A stretch of DNA of 64,000 nucleotides from GCA-003244245 sp050699955 (GTDB lineage: Bacteria; Actinomycetota; Actinomycetes; Mycobacteriales; Pseudonocardiaceae), in the NCBI GenBank assembly GCA_050699955.1, contig JBOHGD010000006.1:62001-126000 (forward strand), written 5' to 3'. The translations under genes and the position numbers were made by a program. Under the pieces are notes generated by a model. It saw only the letters and a list, made by a program, of their open reading frames with translations. It searched no databases and had not been told where the DNA came from. Shown here piece by piece: positions 17,154-25,322 of the stretch (within the stretch, counting starts at the first letter, position 1; each line of letters begins with the position of its first letter).

Positions 17154-18539
17154 TCATGCTTTGATCCGGGCGTCGACCACCACGCCTTGCTTGTCAGTGG
17201 TCAACTCGATCGGCGCGCCGCGGTGCAGCAAGTCGGTACAGCCGAGTTCGATGAACGAGTTGTTCAGCCGCTGTGCCAGGAAAGTGAACAGGCTGTTCGC
17301 CGCTGCCGGGTCCGGGGACCGGGCGCCGATGAAGAACTGCCGATCGAGGGCCAGCCGTGGGGGGGCGACCGTGACCAGGTCGTGGCAGTAGGTCGTCGCG
17401 ACCTGGGCGAGGTCGGCTCCGCGGTCCAGCAGCGGTTGATCCACACCCGCCCGGTAGAGGTTCGTCTTGGTCACATTCATTTTCCCGTTGACCTGAACCA
17501 TCGGGTCGTTGGGTGGGACCAGCGCGACCGGCTTGATCCTGTCCTCGGAGGCTGCGGCCTGCAGTTCGTTCAGCGCCAGTGAGGTGCTGCGCGCGCCGGG
17601 ATTGGTGAGGTCCTGCGTGGTGAACGGGCTGCAGCCCAGCGCCGGATCGATGAAGGTGGTCAGCAGGGCATTGTCACTGGCGTTGGTGAGAAGTGTGGCC
17701 GCGGGGAATTTCCTCGCATTTTCCCGGTTGTTCTGTGCTATCTGCCCGTTCGGCAGGGCCAGGTAGGTGGTGGTGAGGTTATCGCTTTGGTCCTGGTCGA
17801 CGACGCTGAAATCCCGGGTGGTCGGGCAGGGCCTGCCGTCGCGGGCCGTCGCTACCGGCGGTACCTGCAGCTTGCCGTCCTTGATGGCGCGGTTGGTCGT
17901 TTCGAAGAACTGGGTGGCGTTGCAGTAGGCGAACTGCCCGAACTGCGAGCCGTCTAGCCCGTTGACACATCCCGCCGAGGCTCCGCCGAGGGTCAGTACG
18001 TCACCCTGGAAGCCGAACCACAACCCCACCACGGCATGGTCGGGCAGGTGCAGCCGGACCGGTTGGGCAGCCGGCTGCGAGCCCTGGTCGATGACCAGCG
18101 GGTGGTAGATCGACAACCTGCCGGACTCGGGATCAATGATCGTGGCTTCGGCGAACGCCGACTGGTTGGGGTTCGCTTCATGGCACGGACCGTCGGCGGG
18201 GTGCGTGGCGGTCAGCAGGAAGGGCGTGGTCAGGCCCTCAGCGGAGAGTGGATTTGGCGGCAGGATCACCGTGCAGTTCGGGTTGGGTTCCTGGCCGCCG
18301 ACCGGCAGCTTGCCGTGGCTCTCGCTATTGGGTGAGTGGCTGGGCCCGCCCGGCTCCGGACCCGGTGTCGGGCTTGTCGTCGGGTCGGTGCTGGACGACG
18401 CTGCGGCGGTGATCACCGCCGTTGGTTCGGGGCCGGCTTGCGCCTGCCAGGGCTGGATCGCGGCGACTGGCAGCGCGATCGCGACGGCCAACGGGACGGA
18501 GCGACCGAGGAAGCTCGCCCAGGAGGGCACCATTGTCAT
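17154..18539 (-). CDS. Secreted protein of unknown function (461 aa)
   Basis: Residues 1-36 form a Sec signal peptide (SVPLAVAIALPVAAI core, AQA cleavage site). A Ser/Thr/Pro linker follows (residues about 45-75), then a Cys-containing globular region with GLWFGFQGDVLTLGGASAGC near residue 190. Cysteines appear in pairs, consistent with disulfides in an extracellular protein. I do not recognise the family. It stands alone, divergent from 18969, with 230 bp of gene-free DNA after its stop. Confidence 0.75.
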   Translation of the reverse strand: MTMVPSWASFLGRSVPLAVAIALPVAAIQPWQAQAGPEPTAVITAAASSSTDPTTSPTPGPEPGGPSHSPNSESHGKLPVGGQEPNPNCTVILPPNPLSAEGLTTPFLLTATHPADGPCHEANPNQSAFAEATIIDPESGRLSIYHPLVIDQGSQPAAQPVRLHLPDHAVVGLWFGFQGDVLTLGGASAGCVNGLDGSQFGQFAYCNATQFFETTNRAIKDGKLQVPPVATARDGRPCPTTRDFSVVDQDQSDNLTTTYLALPNGQIAQNNRENARKFPAATLLTNASDNALLTTFIDPALGCSPFTTQDLTNPGARSTSLALNELQAAASEDRIKPVALVPPNDPMVQVNGKMNVTKTNLYRAGVDQPLLDRGADLAQVATTYCHDLVTVAPPRLALDRQFFIGARSPDPAAANSLFTFLAQRLNNSFIELGCTDLLHRGAPIELTTDKQGVVVDARIKA

Positions 18540-18968
18540 GACGAACTCTCACCTTTCATTGGTGTCACACAACAACGGAAAAGATGTGCGGCTGGAAAAC
18601 TCGCTGGGGGGTGGGATGCGCACAGTGGTCGATGTTGTCGTGCGGCCGACGGTGGATCAACCGGATTCCGCCAAGTTAGTGAGCGAAGTTCGCCGGAATG
18701 GGTGCTTGCGTACGCTCGACTTGGTACAAGAGGGTGAGGTCGTGCAGCTCCGCGCTCACCGAACGGACGTGTGGCGTGCGGTATGTCAGCCGCGATGGGC
18801 GCATTTCGCTACGGTGGGTGGAGGTAGGAACCACGGTCCGTAGTTGGCATTCGCCGATTGGCGTCGGCCATTCCCACTGCTGACCGAGCGCTAAGAATTT
18901 CGCTTATTCCGGGCCGACCGCATAGGGTGGCCACGGGTCTCCCCGACCGCATGGCGAAGGAGTTCTGG
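18540..18968. other. Divergent intergenic region
   Basis: About 430 bp separate two divergently read genes and must hold both promoters. Base composition is less GC-rich than the flanks (AACGGAAAAGATG, CTAAGAATTTCGC). A frame from 18538 rightward has no family resemblance and mirrors the start of the secreted gene. I cannot assign -35/-10 boxes with confidence. Confidence 0.4.
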
Positions 18969-19493
18969 ATGAGCGGCACGATCGAGGTTGTGGACCAGGG
19001 CTGCGTGCTGGCTTTCACGATCGAGGACCTGATGCGTTATCACGGCCCGGGGTCTCCGGCGGGTGTAGCGCACGCCGTCAAGGTGATGGAACGGGCACTG
19101 CCCCTCCTCGAACCGGACGACTTGCCGGAACGACGTGAGATCGGAGTGCAGACGGCCTTTGCGGGTCCGGGCGCCCGCGACGGGTTCGAGATGGTCACCC
19201 GTGCCGTGAGCGAAGACCGATATGTCGTCGATGACTCCTTGCGGCGCCCCGAACGTGGTCCTACCCGCGAGCACTTCGTCTTCCGGCTCAGCTACCGAGG
19301 CCGCAGCGTGACAGTTGTGCTGCGGGAGGGATACGTGGGGGAGGAGTTCACCGCACTGGTCCGCACGGAGCTGCGGACCGAAGCGGAGGAAAGCCGCCTG
19401 ACCGTCCTCAAACAGGAGATGGCCGACCGACTGCTGGCCAGCCCCGCGACCGAGGTGTACGACGTAGACGACGCCGCGAGCCCGGGGGCGTGA
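18969..19493 (+). CDS. Hypothetical protein (174 aa)
   Basis: Start ATG 18969 has GAAGGAG 8 nt upstream; longer frames to 18858 or 18951 have no ribosome site. The protein begins MSGTIEVVDQGCVLAFTIED and has a mixed alpha/beta pattern, ending in a helix and an acidic tail (EVYDVDDAASPGA). No family is recognised. A compact hairpin terminator directly follows its stop. Confidence 0.65.
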   Translation: MSGTIEVVDQGCVLAFTIEDLMRYHGPGSPAGVAHAVKVMERALPLLEPDDLPERREIGVQTAFAGPGARDGFEMVTRAVSEDRYVVDDSLRRPERGPTREHFVFRLSYRGRSVTVVLREGYVGEEFTALVRTELRTEAEESRLTVLKQEMADRLLASPATEVYDVDDAASPGA

Positions 19494-19511
19494 CCACGCA
19501 CCCCTGCGTGG
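19494..19511. terminator. Short bidirectional terminator hairpin
   Basis: CCACGCA (19494-19500), loop CCCC, TGCGTGG (19505-19511), followed by CTTATT. It lies between the convergent stops of the 174-aa gene and the EPSP synthase and can serve both. Confidence 0.6.
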
Positions 19512-19512
19512 C

Positions 19513-20835
19513 TTATTCCACCATGGTCAGGCGTGTTCGCTCGCCGGTCAGGCGCTGCAGATCCGCCGCGAACCCAGGGTAGCTGGTGCGGACCGAGTCC
19601 CAGCCGTGGATGACCGTCTCACCTGCGGCGGCCAGGGCACACACCGCCGAGGCCATGGCAATCCGGTGATCGCCATGCGAGTCGACGGTCCCCCCGTGCA
19701 GTGGCCGGCCGCCCTCGATCACCATGCCGTCGGTGGTCTCCTGCGCCTGGGCGCCGAACGCGGTGAGCATGGCCACGGTGCTCTTGATTCGGTCGCTCTC
19801 CTTGACGCGCAGTTCGGCCGCTCCCGAGATCACCGTAGTCCCCTGCGCCGTCGCCGCTGCGACCGCGACGATCGGGATCTCGTCGATCATGTCGACGATG
19901 TCCGCTGCGGTGATCGTGATCCCGCGTAGGCGGCTGGTCCGTGCTTCGACCGTCCCACTCGTCCGGTCGATGTCGAGCTCAGCACCCATCCGGGTCAGAG
20001 TGGTGAGGAAACCACCGCGGCCCAGCCCCAGGTACAGGTTTTCGGTCAGCACCGAGCTGGCATCGGCCACGAGTCCGGCGACCAACCAGAACGCTGCCTG
20101 CGATGGATCTCCCGGCACCGATACCCGGCCGGGTGAGGTCAGCGTCGAGCGTCGAACGGATACCGAGGTGCCCTCGACAGTCACCTCGGCCCCGAAGTCG
20201 GCGAGCATCTCCTCGGTGTGCCGCCGGGTGATCGTCGGCTCGACCACGGTGGTCTGACCGGACGCCAGGATGCCTGCGAGCAGCACGGCGGACTTGACCT
20301 GGGCACTGGCGATCGGTGACTCGAACCGGATGCCGGTCAGTTCTCCACCCCGGATGGCCAGCGGAGCGAACGAGCCGCCACGCCGGCCGTCGATCAAGGC
20401 CCCCATGGCGCGCAACGGCCTCGCCACCCGGTCCATCGGCCGCAGCCGCAGATAGCGGTCGCCAGTGAGCACGGTGAACATCTCCTGGCCTGCGCACACC
20501 CCGGACATCAATCGGATACCGGTGCCCGAGTTGCCGTGATCCAGAGGCTCCTCCGGTTCGTGGCGCAATCCGCCGCGCACCACCAGACCGCCGGGGGTCT
20601 CGGTGAGCTCCACGCCGAACCCGCTCAATGCCTGCCGGGTGCAGCGGACATCCTCCCCTGCGGACAGGCCCTCGACGACTGTCTCGCCGGTACTGAGCCC
20701 GGAGAGCAGCAGTGCCCGATGGGAGATCGACTTGTCCCCGGGCACACTCAGCGTTCCGTTGACCGGGCTAGGGCCGGTCAGGATGACGGTGGACGCCGCG
20801 TCGATCTCAGGCGGGCATGCTGATGCGGAGCTCAC
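19513..20835 (-). CDS. aroA: 3-phosphoshikimate 1-carboxyvinyltransferase (EPSP synthase, CP4-like class)
   Basis: A 440-residue EPSP synthase, making 5-enolpyruvylshikimate-3-phosphate from shikimate-3-phosphate and PEP. Motifs: GDKSISHRALLLSG (substrate Lys), GNSGTGIRLMSG, SAQVKSAVLLAG, GDPSQAAF, ELRVKESDR and DHRIAMA. SISHR, SAQVKSA and overall layout resemble the class II (Agrobacterium CP4) enzymes rather than the usual mycobacterial AroA. The GTG at 20835 is chosen because a TAGCCT box lies 7 nt upstream (leaderless); the frame continues upstream to 20910 without homology. At the site of CP4 Ala100 it has Gly. Confidence 0.9.
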   Translation of the reverse strand: MSSASACPPEIDAASTVILTGPSPVNGTLSVPGDKSISHRALLLSGLSTGETVVEGLSAGEDVRCTRQALSGFGVELTETPGGLVVRGGLRHEPEEPLDHGNSGTGIRLMSGVCAGQEMFTVLTGDRYLRLRPMDRVARPLRAMGALIDGRRGGSFAPLAIRGGELTGIRFESPIASAQVKSAVLLAGILASGQTTVVEPTITRRHTEEMLADFGAEVTVEGTSVSVRRSTLTSPGRVSVPGDPSQAAFWLVAGLVADASSVLTENLYLGLGRGGFLTTLTRMGAELDIDRTSGTVEARTSRLRGITITAADIVDMIDEIPIVAVAAATAQGTTVISGAAELRVKESDRIKSTVAMLTAFGAQAQETTDGMVIEGGRPLHGGTVDSHGDHRIAMASAVCALAAAGETVIHGWDSVRTSYPGFAADLQRLTGERTRLTMVE

Positions 20836-21011
20836 GGCCGCAAGGCTAGTAGCTCCGGTGCTGACCGCTGTGGCCAGCACCGGGGTGACGCCGGCGCCGG
20901 AGGGCACCATCCGCTGAATGAGCGAAATCGACGCGTCGATCAGCTCCTCAGGCCTCGTCGGAGGGTTTAGGGTTCACAACCACCAGGATTCGGCGGCTCG
21001 AAGGGTGCAGC

Positions 21012-21275
21012 GTGGAGGCGGTACGGAAGCCGGAAGAGCTCTCTGAGCAGGAACGTGAGCGACTCCATCAAGCGCATCAGCGCTTGCGCAATACTTCGCA
21101 TGCGCTGGAGGCGCTGACGGTGGTCAAGCCGGTCCGGGGCCGTTGGGTAGCAAGGCCTGCACCTGCCGAAGCTCTGGAGGCGGCTCAGGCCGAACTCCAT
21201 GAGGCCTGCCAGGCGGTCTGGGCTGCGCAGCGAGAGATGCTGGGTTGGGATCCGCCTGCCGGGCTGACCATATAG
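21012..21275 (+). CDS. Small helical protein (87 aa)
   Basis: An 87-residue, strongly helical and charged protein (EELSEQERERLHQAHQRL near residues 8-25; a second helix EALEAAQAELHEACQAVW near 53-70). Heptad-like spacing suggests a coiled-coil or helical hairpin. GTG start with a weak ribosome site. No family is recognised. It lies between the EPSP synthase and the CBS gene. Confidence 0.55.
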   Translation: MEAVRKPEELSEQERERLHQAHQRLRNTSHALEALTVVKPVRGRWVARPAPAEALEAAQAELHEACQAVWAAQREMLGWDPPAGLTI

Positions 21276-21386
21276 GAGCCGGGCGCAACGGCAACCGCCA
21301 TGTGGGATCGAATGGCGCTCGCCCGCAGTGGGCGAGGACGATGGGGATAGTCGGCGTCACGCGGTGTGTCGGGAGGAAGGGGACTG

Positions 21387-21830
21387 ATGAAGGTCGAGGA
21401 GATCTTGAAGTCGAAGGGCCGATCGGTCGAGACGATCGAGCCCGGGGCGAGTGTCGCCGAGGCGGTACGCCGGCTGAACGGTCCTCCCCAAATCGGGGCG
21501 TTGGTCGTGTGCGCCGACGAAGAGCGGCAGCAGATCGCTGGCACGATCACCGAGCGGGATATCATCCGCGCTCTCGGCAGGTACGGTCCAGATCTCCTGA
21601 ACAAACAGGTCGGCGATGTGATGTCGCGCAATATCCCGGTCTGTTCCCCGGATGACAGCATTGCGCGGCTCATGGCGCAGATGACCACCTCCCGTTATCG
21701 TCATCTGCCGGTGGCCGTCGACGGCAAGCTGGTCGGCCTGGTCAGCATCGGTGACGTCGTCAAGGGCCGGCTCTCGGATATGGAACTGGAAACGGGCCTG
21801 CTGCGGGACCTCTATATCGCGCGCAGCTGA
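21387..21830 (+). CDS. CBS-domain-pair protein
   Basis: A 147-residue protein consisting of two CBS repeats (SVAEAVRRLNGPPQIGALVV and SIARLMAQMTTSRYRHLPVA, each with a following G-x-x-T/S-x-x-D motif: GTITERDII and GLVSIGDVV). Such stand-alone pairs bind adenosine nucleotides or sense energy state. ATG 21387 follows GGGAGGAAGGGG. The partner protein is unknown. Confidence 0.88.
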   Translation: MKVEEILKSKGRSVETIEPGASVAEAVRRLNGPPQIGALVVCADEERQQIAGTITERDIIRALGRYGPDLLNKQVGDVMSRNIPVCSPDDSIARLMAQMTTSRYRHLPVAVDGKLVGLVSIGDVVKGRLSDMELETGLLRDLYIARS

Positions 21831-21931
21831 TCCCGTTTCGTCGTCCGAGCCGGGTACGTGCGTCACATCGACTCCTCCATCTGATGGACCCGACGCCCGC
21901 ACATGACGAGAAGTAGCTGTCTCTGCTAGGG

Positions 21932-22219
21932 CTAGGGGCTGGCCGCCGTCTGCTTGGCGGAGGCGAGCCCGGGCGGCGCCGAGGCGAGCGCGTGCTGGAT
22001 GGCATCGAGCAGAGCCAGGGCGGATTCTTCGGTCAGTTCCACGGCGACTCGCGCCGAGGGGCCTTGCCCCGGGTTGAGGAAGTCGATGTTGACCGTGTGT
22101 GCGAAGCGGGCGTGCTGTGGATGGTCCACGTAGACGGTGGCATGGCTCAGCCCGAACCAGCCTTGCGGGCCTTTCCCACTGCCCTCGATCGTGATCTTCT
22201 CGGTGAGGTAGGTGCACAC
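21932..22219 (-). CDS. DUF6295-like small protein
   Basis: A 95-residue protein beginning at GTG 22219 (CTYLTEKITIEGSGKGPQGW) with AGGAGG upstream that overlaps the end of the dienelactone-hydrolase gene. The family name is from memory of this N-terminal motif. It is the last gene of the MarR-MFS-hydrolase operon. The biochemical role is unknown. Confidence 0.7.
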   Translation of the reverse strand: MCTYLTEKITIEGSGKGPQGWFGLSHATVYVDHPQHARFAHTVNIDFLNPGQGPSARVAVELTEESALALLDAIQHALASAPPGLASAKQTAASP

Positions 22220-22232
22220 GGGTGAGGTCCTC

Positions 22233-22985
22233 CTAGTTGGCGAGGTATCGGCCGAAGAACGCCAGAATGCGTTTCCAGCCGTCGACCGCGGCCTCGGGGC
22301 GATAGCTGGGCCGATCCACCGCGAAGAACGCGTGCCCGGCACCGTCGTAGGTGTGGAAGTCGTAGGTCTTACCCAGCCGATCCAGCTCCGCGCCGAGCGC
22401 TGCGGTCTCCCCAGGCCCCGGGTGGGAGTCCTGCGCACCGAACAGGCCCAACAGCGGGCAGGACAGATTCGGCGCCAACCCGATGATCGGTTTCATCGTG
22501 ATCGGCGCGCCGGCAGGCGGATCGTTGACGACGAACGCCCCGTAGCAGTCCACTGCCGCATCGATGGTCAGACTGCAGGCCACCAGGAACGTCTGCCTGC
22601 CACCCGAGCAGTGCCCGATCACGCCGATCCTCCCGTTGGACCACTCCAACGACCTGAGGTGATCGGTGGCCGCCGACACGTCCCCGATCAGCCTTTCGTC
22701 GGGCACACCGCCGCCCGCCCGGACCGCCGCAGCGGCGTCGTCGGGGCTGGCCCCTGGTGCTTCCCGCGAGTACAAGTTCGGGCACAGCGCCGGGTGGCCG
22801 TTGACGGCGAAGGTGCGCACCATCTCCTTGGTCGCCGAGTCGTAGCCGGGCATGTGGTGGATCACCACGACGCCCCCACGCGGCTCGGCGGCCAGCGGGC
22901 GGGCGAGGTAGGCCTCGATCTCGTCTCCGCCGTGGCCTCTGATCCTGATCGTCTCGGCCTTGATGGCATCGGTTATGTCGGACAT
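22233..22985 (-). CDS. Dienelactone hydrolase family protein
   Basis: A 250-residue alpha/beta hydrolase. The nucleophile is Cys in GHCSGG (near residue 124), with Asp in GAQDSHPG and His in GAGHAFFAV completing a Cys-Asp-His triad, the dienelactone-hydrolase type. It likely opens a lactone or ester ring. It overlaps the exporter gene by 13 nt and precedes the DUF6295-like gene, so it is in the MarR operon. The product may be a detoxified form of the exported compound (inference). Confidence 0.88.
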   Translation of the reverse strand: MSDITDAIKAETIRIRGHGGDEIEAYLARPLAAEPRGGVVVIHHMPGYDSATKEMVRTFAVNGHPALCPNLYSREAPGASPDDAAAAVRAGGGVPDERLIGDVSAATDHLRSLEWSNGRIGVIGHCSGGRQTFLVACSLTIDAAVDCYGAFVVNDPPAGAPITMKPIIGLAPNLSCPLLGLFGAQDSHPGPGETAALGAELDRLGKTYDFHTYDGAGHAFFAVDRPSYRPEAAVDGWKRILAFFGRYLAN

Positions 22986-24706
22986 CGGGACGTCCTTTCC
23001 GGTGGGGGGTGTGGCTGGGCGGGTACGGAACGGGGACCGCGCATCAACGATGTCAGCGCGGCGACAGCCGCCATGAGGGCAGCCGCAGTGAACACGATCA
23101 GCAGGCCGTGGTGGAAGGGGCCCGAGACCAGTTCGGGAAAGAACCGCGTGCCGGTCAGCACGGCAACGTTATGGGCGGGTAGGGACCGCAGTACCCCGGT
23201 GGGTGCCAACAGGTGGCCGATCGGGTTGTCGCCGAGGAAGGCGGCGAACAGGGTGCTCACCGGGGGCAGTTGGGCAACTCGATCGGCGACGGCACCGGGT
23301 ACCCCCTGCCCTTGCAGGCCGGTGGTGAGCGCGCTGGGTAGCGAGGTGGCCAGGCCCGCGATCATCAGCGAGAAGAACACCCCGATCGACAGCGAGGTCC
23401 CGGAGTTCTGGAAGGTCGAACGCATGCCGGAGGCCACCCCACGCTGTTCTGGGGGCACCGAGCTCATGATCGCCGAAGTGTTGGGTGCGGAGAACATTCC
23501 CTGCCCGATGCCGCTGAGCACCAGCAGGGCGGCGAACGTCGGGTAGCTGAAGTCGACAGGGACGGCGAGCAGTCCGATGAAGGAGGCGGCGACCAGCAGC
23601 AACCCGGCGGTGGCGAAGCCGCGGCTGCCGAAGCGGTCGGAGAGGTGACCAGAGAGCGGTCCGGCGACCAGGAAGCCCGCCGTCAGCGGCAACATGTAGA
23701 TCCCGGCCCACAGTGGGGTTTCGGTGAAGTCGAAGCCGTGCAGCGGCAGCCAGATGCCCTGCAGCCAGATGATGAGCATGAACTGCAGGCCGCCTCGCGC
23801 GATCGCGGTGAGCAGAGCGGCCAGGTTGCCTGCCGCGAACGCGCGGATCCGGAACAGCCCGAGGCGGAACATCGGTTCGGCGATGCGGGTCTCGACGATG
23901 CAGAAGAACGCCAGCAATCCGATGCCGACCCCCAGGCCGGTCAGTACCCAGGGATTGGTCCACCCGGTGGGATGTCCGCCGTAGGGTTGGATGCCAGAGG
24001 TGATCGCGGCCAGGATCACCGCCGTGCCCGCGGTGAAGGTCACGTTGCCCACCCAGTCGATCCGGCCCGGCCTGCGTATGCCGGTCTCTCGTAGGCTCCG
24101 GTAGGACCAGATGGTGCCGATGATCCCGATCGGGACGTTGATCCAGAACACCGCACGCCAGTCCACGACCGCGAGCAGGCCTCCTACCAGCAGGCCGACG
24201 AACTGCCCGGCCAATGCGGTGATCTGGTTGACGCCGAGCGCCATGCCGCGCTGCTCGGCCGGGAACGCGTCGGTGAGGATCGCTGCGGAGTTCGCGGTGA
24301 GCATTGCGCCGCCGACGGCCTGCACCACCCGCAGGCAGATCAGCCACAGCGCCCCGGCGTGGCCGGTGAACGGATCGACCGACAGTGCCACCGAGGCGAT
24401 GCTGAACACCAGGAAGCCCAGGTTGTACATCCGCACCCGGCCGAACATGTCGCCCAGTCGGCCCAGCGTGACCACCAGTACCGCCGACGCCAGCAGGTAC
24501 CCGAGGATCATCCACAGCAAATAGCTGATGTTCCCTGGAGCCAACGGATCCAGCCCGATACCGCGGAAGATCGCAGGCAGCGAGATGATGACGATGGAGC
24601 CGTCCAGCGCCGCCATCAGCACGCCTAGCGTGGTATTGGACAGCGCCACCCATTTGTAGCGATCAGTGCTGATCGGCTGCGCTGGTGCGGCTGTCCCCGT
24701 ACTCAG
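22973..24706 (-). CDS. DHA2-family MFS exporter
   Basis: An EmrB/QacA-type antiporter with 14 predicted helices, about 577 residues. RYKWVALSNTTLGVLMA near the N-terminus matches the paralogue at 4635-6722, as do GRLGDMFGRVRMYN and the SGIQPYGGHPTGW loop. The first standard start codon in frame (GTG 24649) would remove RYKW and more of the conserved head. A CTG at 24706, overlapping the MarR stop as CTGA, gives a natural 20-residue lead and is taken as the likely start. Unlike the paralogue it has no C-terminal beta domain. It is controlled by the adjacent MarR. Confidence 0.85.
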   Translation of the reverse strand: MSTGTAAPAQPISTDRYKWVALSNTTLGVLMAALDGSIVIISLPAIFRGIGLDPLAPGNISYLLWMILGYLLASAVLVVTLGRLGDMFGRVRMYNLGFLVFSIASVALSVDPFTGHAGALWLICLRVVQAVGGAMLTANSAAILTDAFPAEQRGMALGVNQITALAGQFVGLLVGGLLAVVDWRAVFWINVPIGIIGTIWSYRSLRETGIRRPGRIDWVGNVTFTAGTAVILAAITSGIQPYGGHPTGWTNPWVLTGLGVGIGLLAFFCIVETRIAEPMFRLGLFRIRAFAAGNLAALLTAIARGGLQFMLIIWLQGIWLPLHGFDFTETPLWAGIYMLPLTAGFLVAGPLSGHLSDRFGSRGFATAGLLLVAASFIGLLAVPVDFSYPTFAALLVLSGIGQGMFSAPNTSAIMSSVPPEQRGVASGMRSTFQNSGTSLSIGVFFSLMIAGLATSLPSALTTGLQGQGVPGAVADRVAQLPPVSTLFAAFLGDNPIGHLLAPTGVLRSLPAHNVAVLTGTRFFPELVSGPFHHGLLIVFTAAALMAAVAALTSLMRGPRSVPAQPHPPPERTSRCPT

Positions 24707-25155
24707 AGCAGCCCTGCCAACCGCTCCAACAGCGGTATCGCGGCGAACAGTCGGCGCTGCTCGGCAGGGCTGAACCCCTCGGCAAGGGCACGTGTGACCC
24801 GCTGCGTGTTCGCCGAACGGCGATCGAGCAGTATCTGCCGGCCAGCCGCCGTCACCGACATCACGACGCGACGACCGTCGTCGGGATGCGGGCGGCGCCC
24901 GACCAGCTGCCGCTGTTCCAGACAGGCCAGCGTCGCGCCCATCGCCTGCGGGCGGACCCGCTCGTCGTCCGCGAGTGCCCCCGGGGTCGCCGGGCCGTCC
25001 CGGTCCAGCCGGGACAGCACCGAGACCTCCGACAACGTCACCTCGCCGGCCGCATGACCCTGCCGCAGCCGGCGCACGATCCGTCCGAGCGCCACCTGCA
25101 GGTCACATCCCGACTGCCCGACCAGATCGACTGGCTGCTCCGCGCTTGCACGCAC
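24703..25155 (-). CDS. MarR-family transcriptional regulator
   Basis: A 150-residue winged-helix regulator (TLSEVSVLSRLDRDGPATPG; wing RRPHPDDGRRVVMSVTAAGR near residue 90). The first gene of a four-gene operon with exporter, dienelactone hydrolase and DUF6295-like protein: a ligand-responsive detoxification or self-resistance unit. The GTG start follows a good leaderless promoter. Its 3' end overlaps the exporter start. Confidence 0.9.
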   Translation of the reverse strand: MRASAEQPVDLVGQSGCDLQVALGRIVRRLRQGHAAGEVTLSEVSVLSRLDRDGPATPGALADDERVRPQAMGATLACLEQRQLVGRRPHPDDGRRVVMSVTAAGRQILLDRRSANTQRVTRALAEGFSPAEQRRLFAAIPLLERLAGLL

Positions 25156-25163
25156 GGGTAGTC

Positions 25164-25192
25164 AATCTAGCCTTATCAACCTGAGTGTACAA
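25164..25192 (-). promoter_or_regulatory. Leaderless promoter of the MarR operon
   Basis: Reading leftward: -35 TTGTAC (25192-25187), 17-nt spacer, -10 TAGATT (25169-25164), then 8 nt to the GTG start at 25155. The spacer contains TTGATAAGG and the region is AT-rich for this genome. The MarR dimer probably binds in this stretch, but I cannot define its operator. Confidence 0.6.
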
Positions 25193-25322
25193 GTCGAGTG
25201 CGGTCACCGTGCACCACGCGTCCGGCACGGAGGGGTTCGGGGTATTCAACGGCTCGATGGAAGACTCTGCGCTAGGGAACCCGCTTCGGCTGAACCTGCT
25301 CCAGGAGGAGGGGGGATGAGCC

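Noticed and set aside
18538..18843. Possible 100-codon plus-strand gene in the divergent gap
   Set aside because: No ribosome site, no recognisable protein, and its start coincides with the antisense of the secreted gene start.
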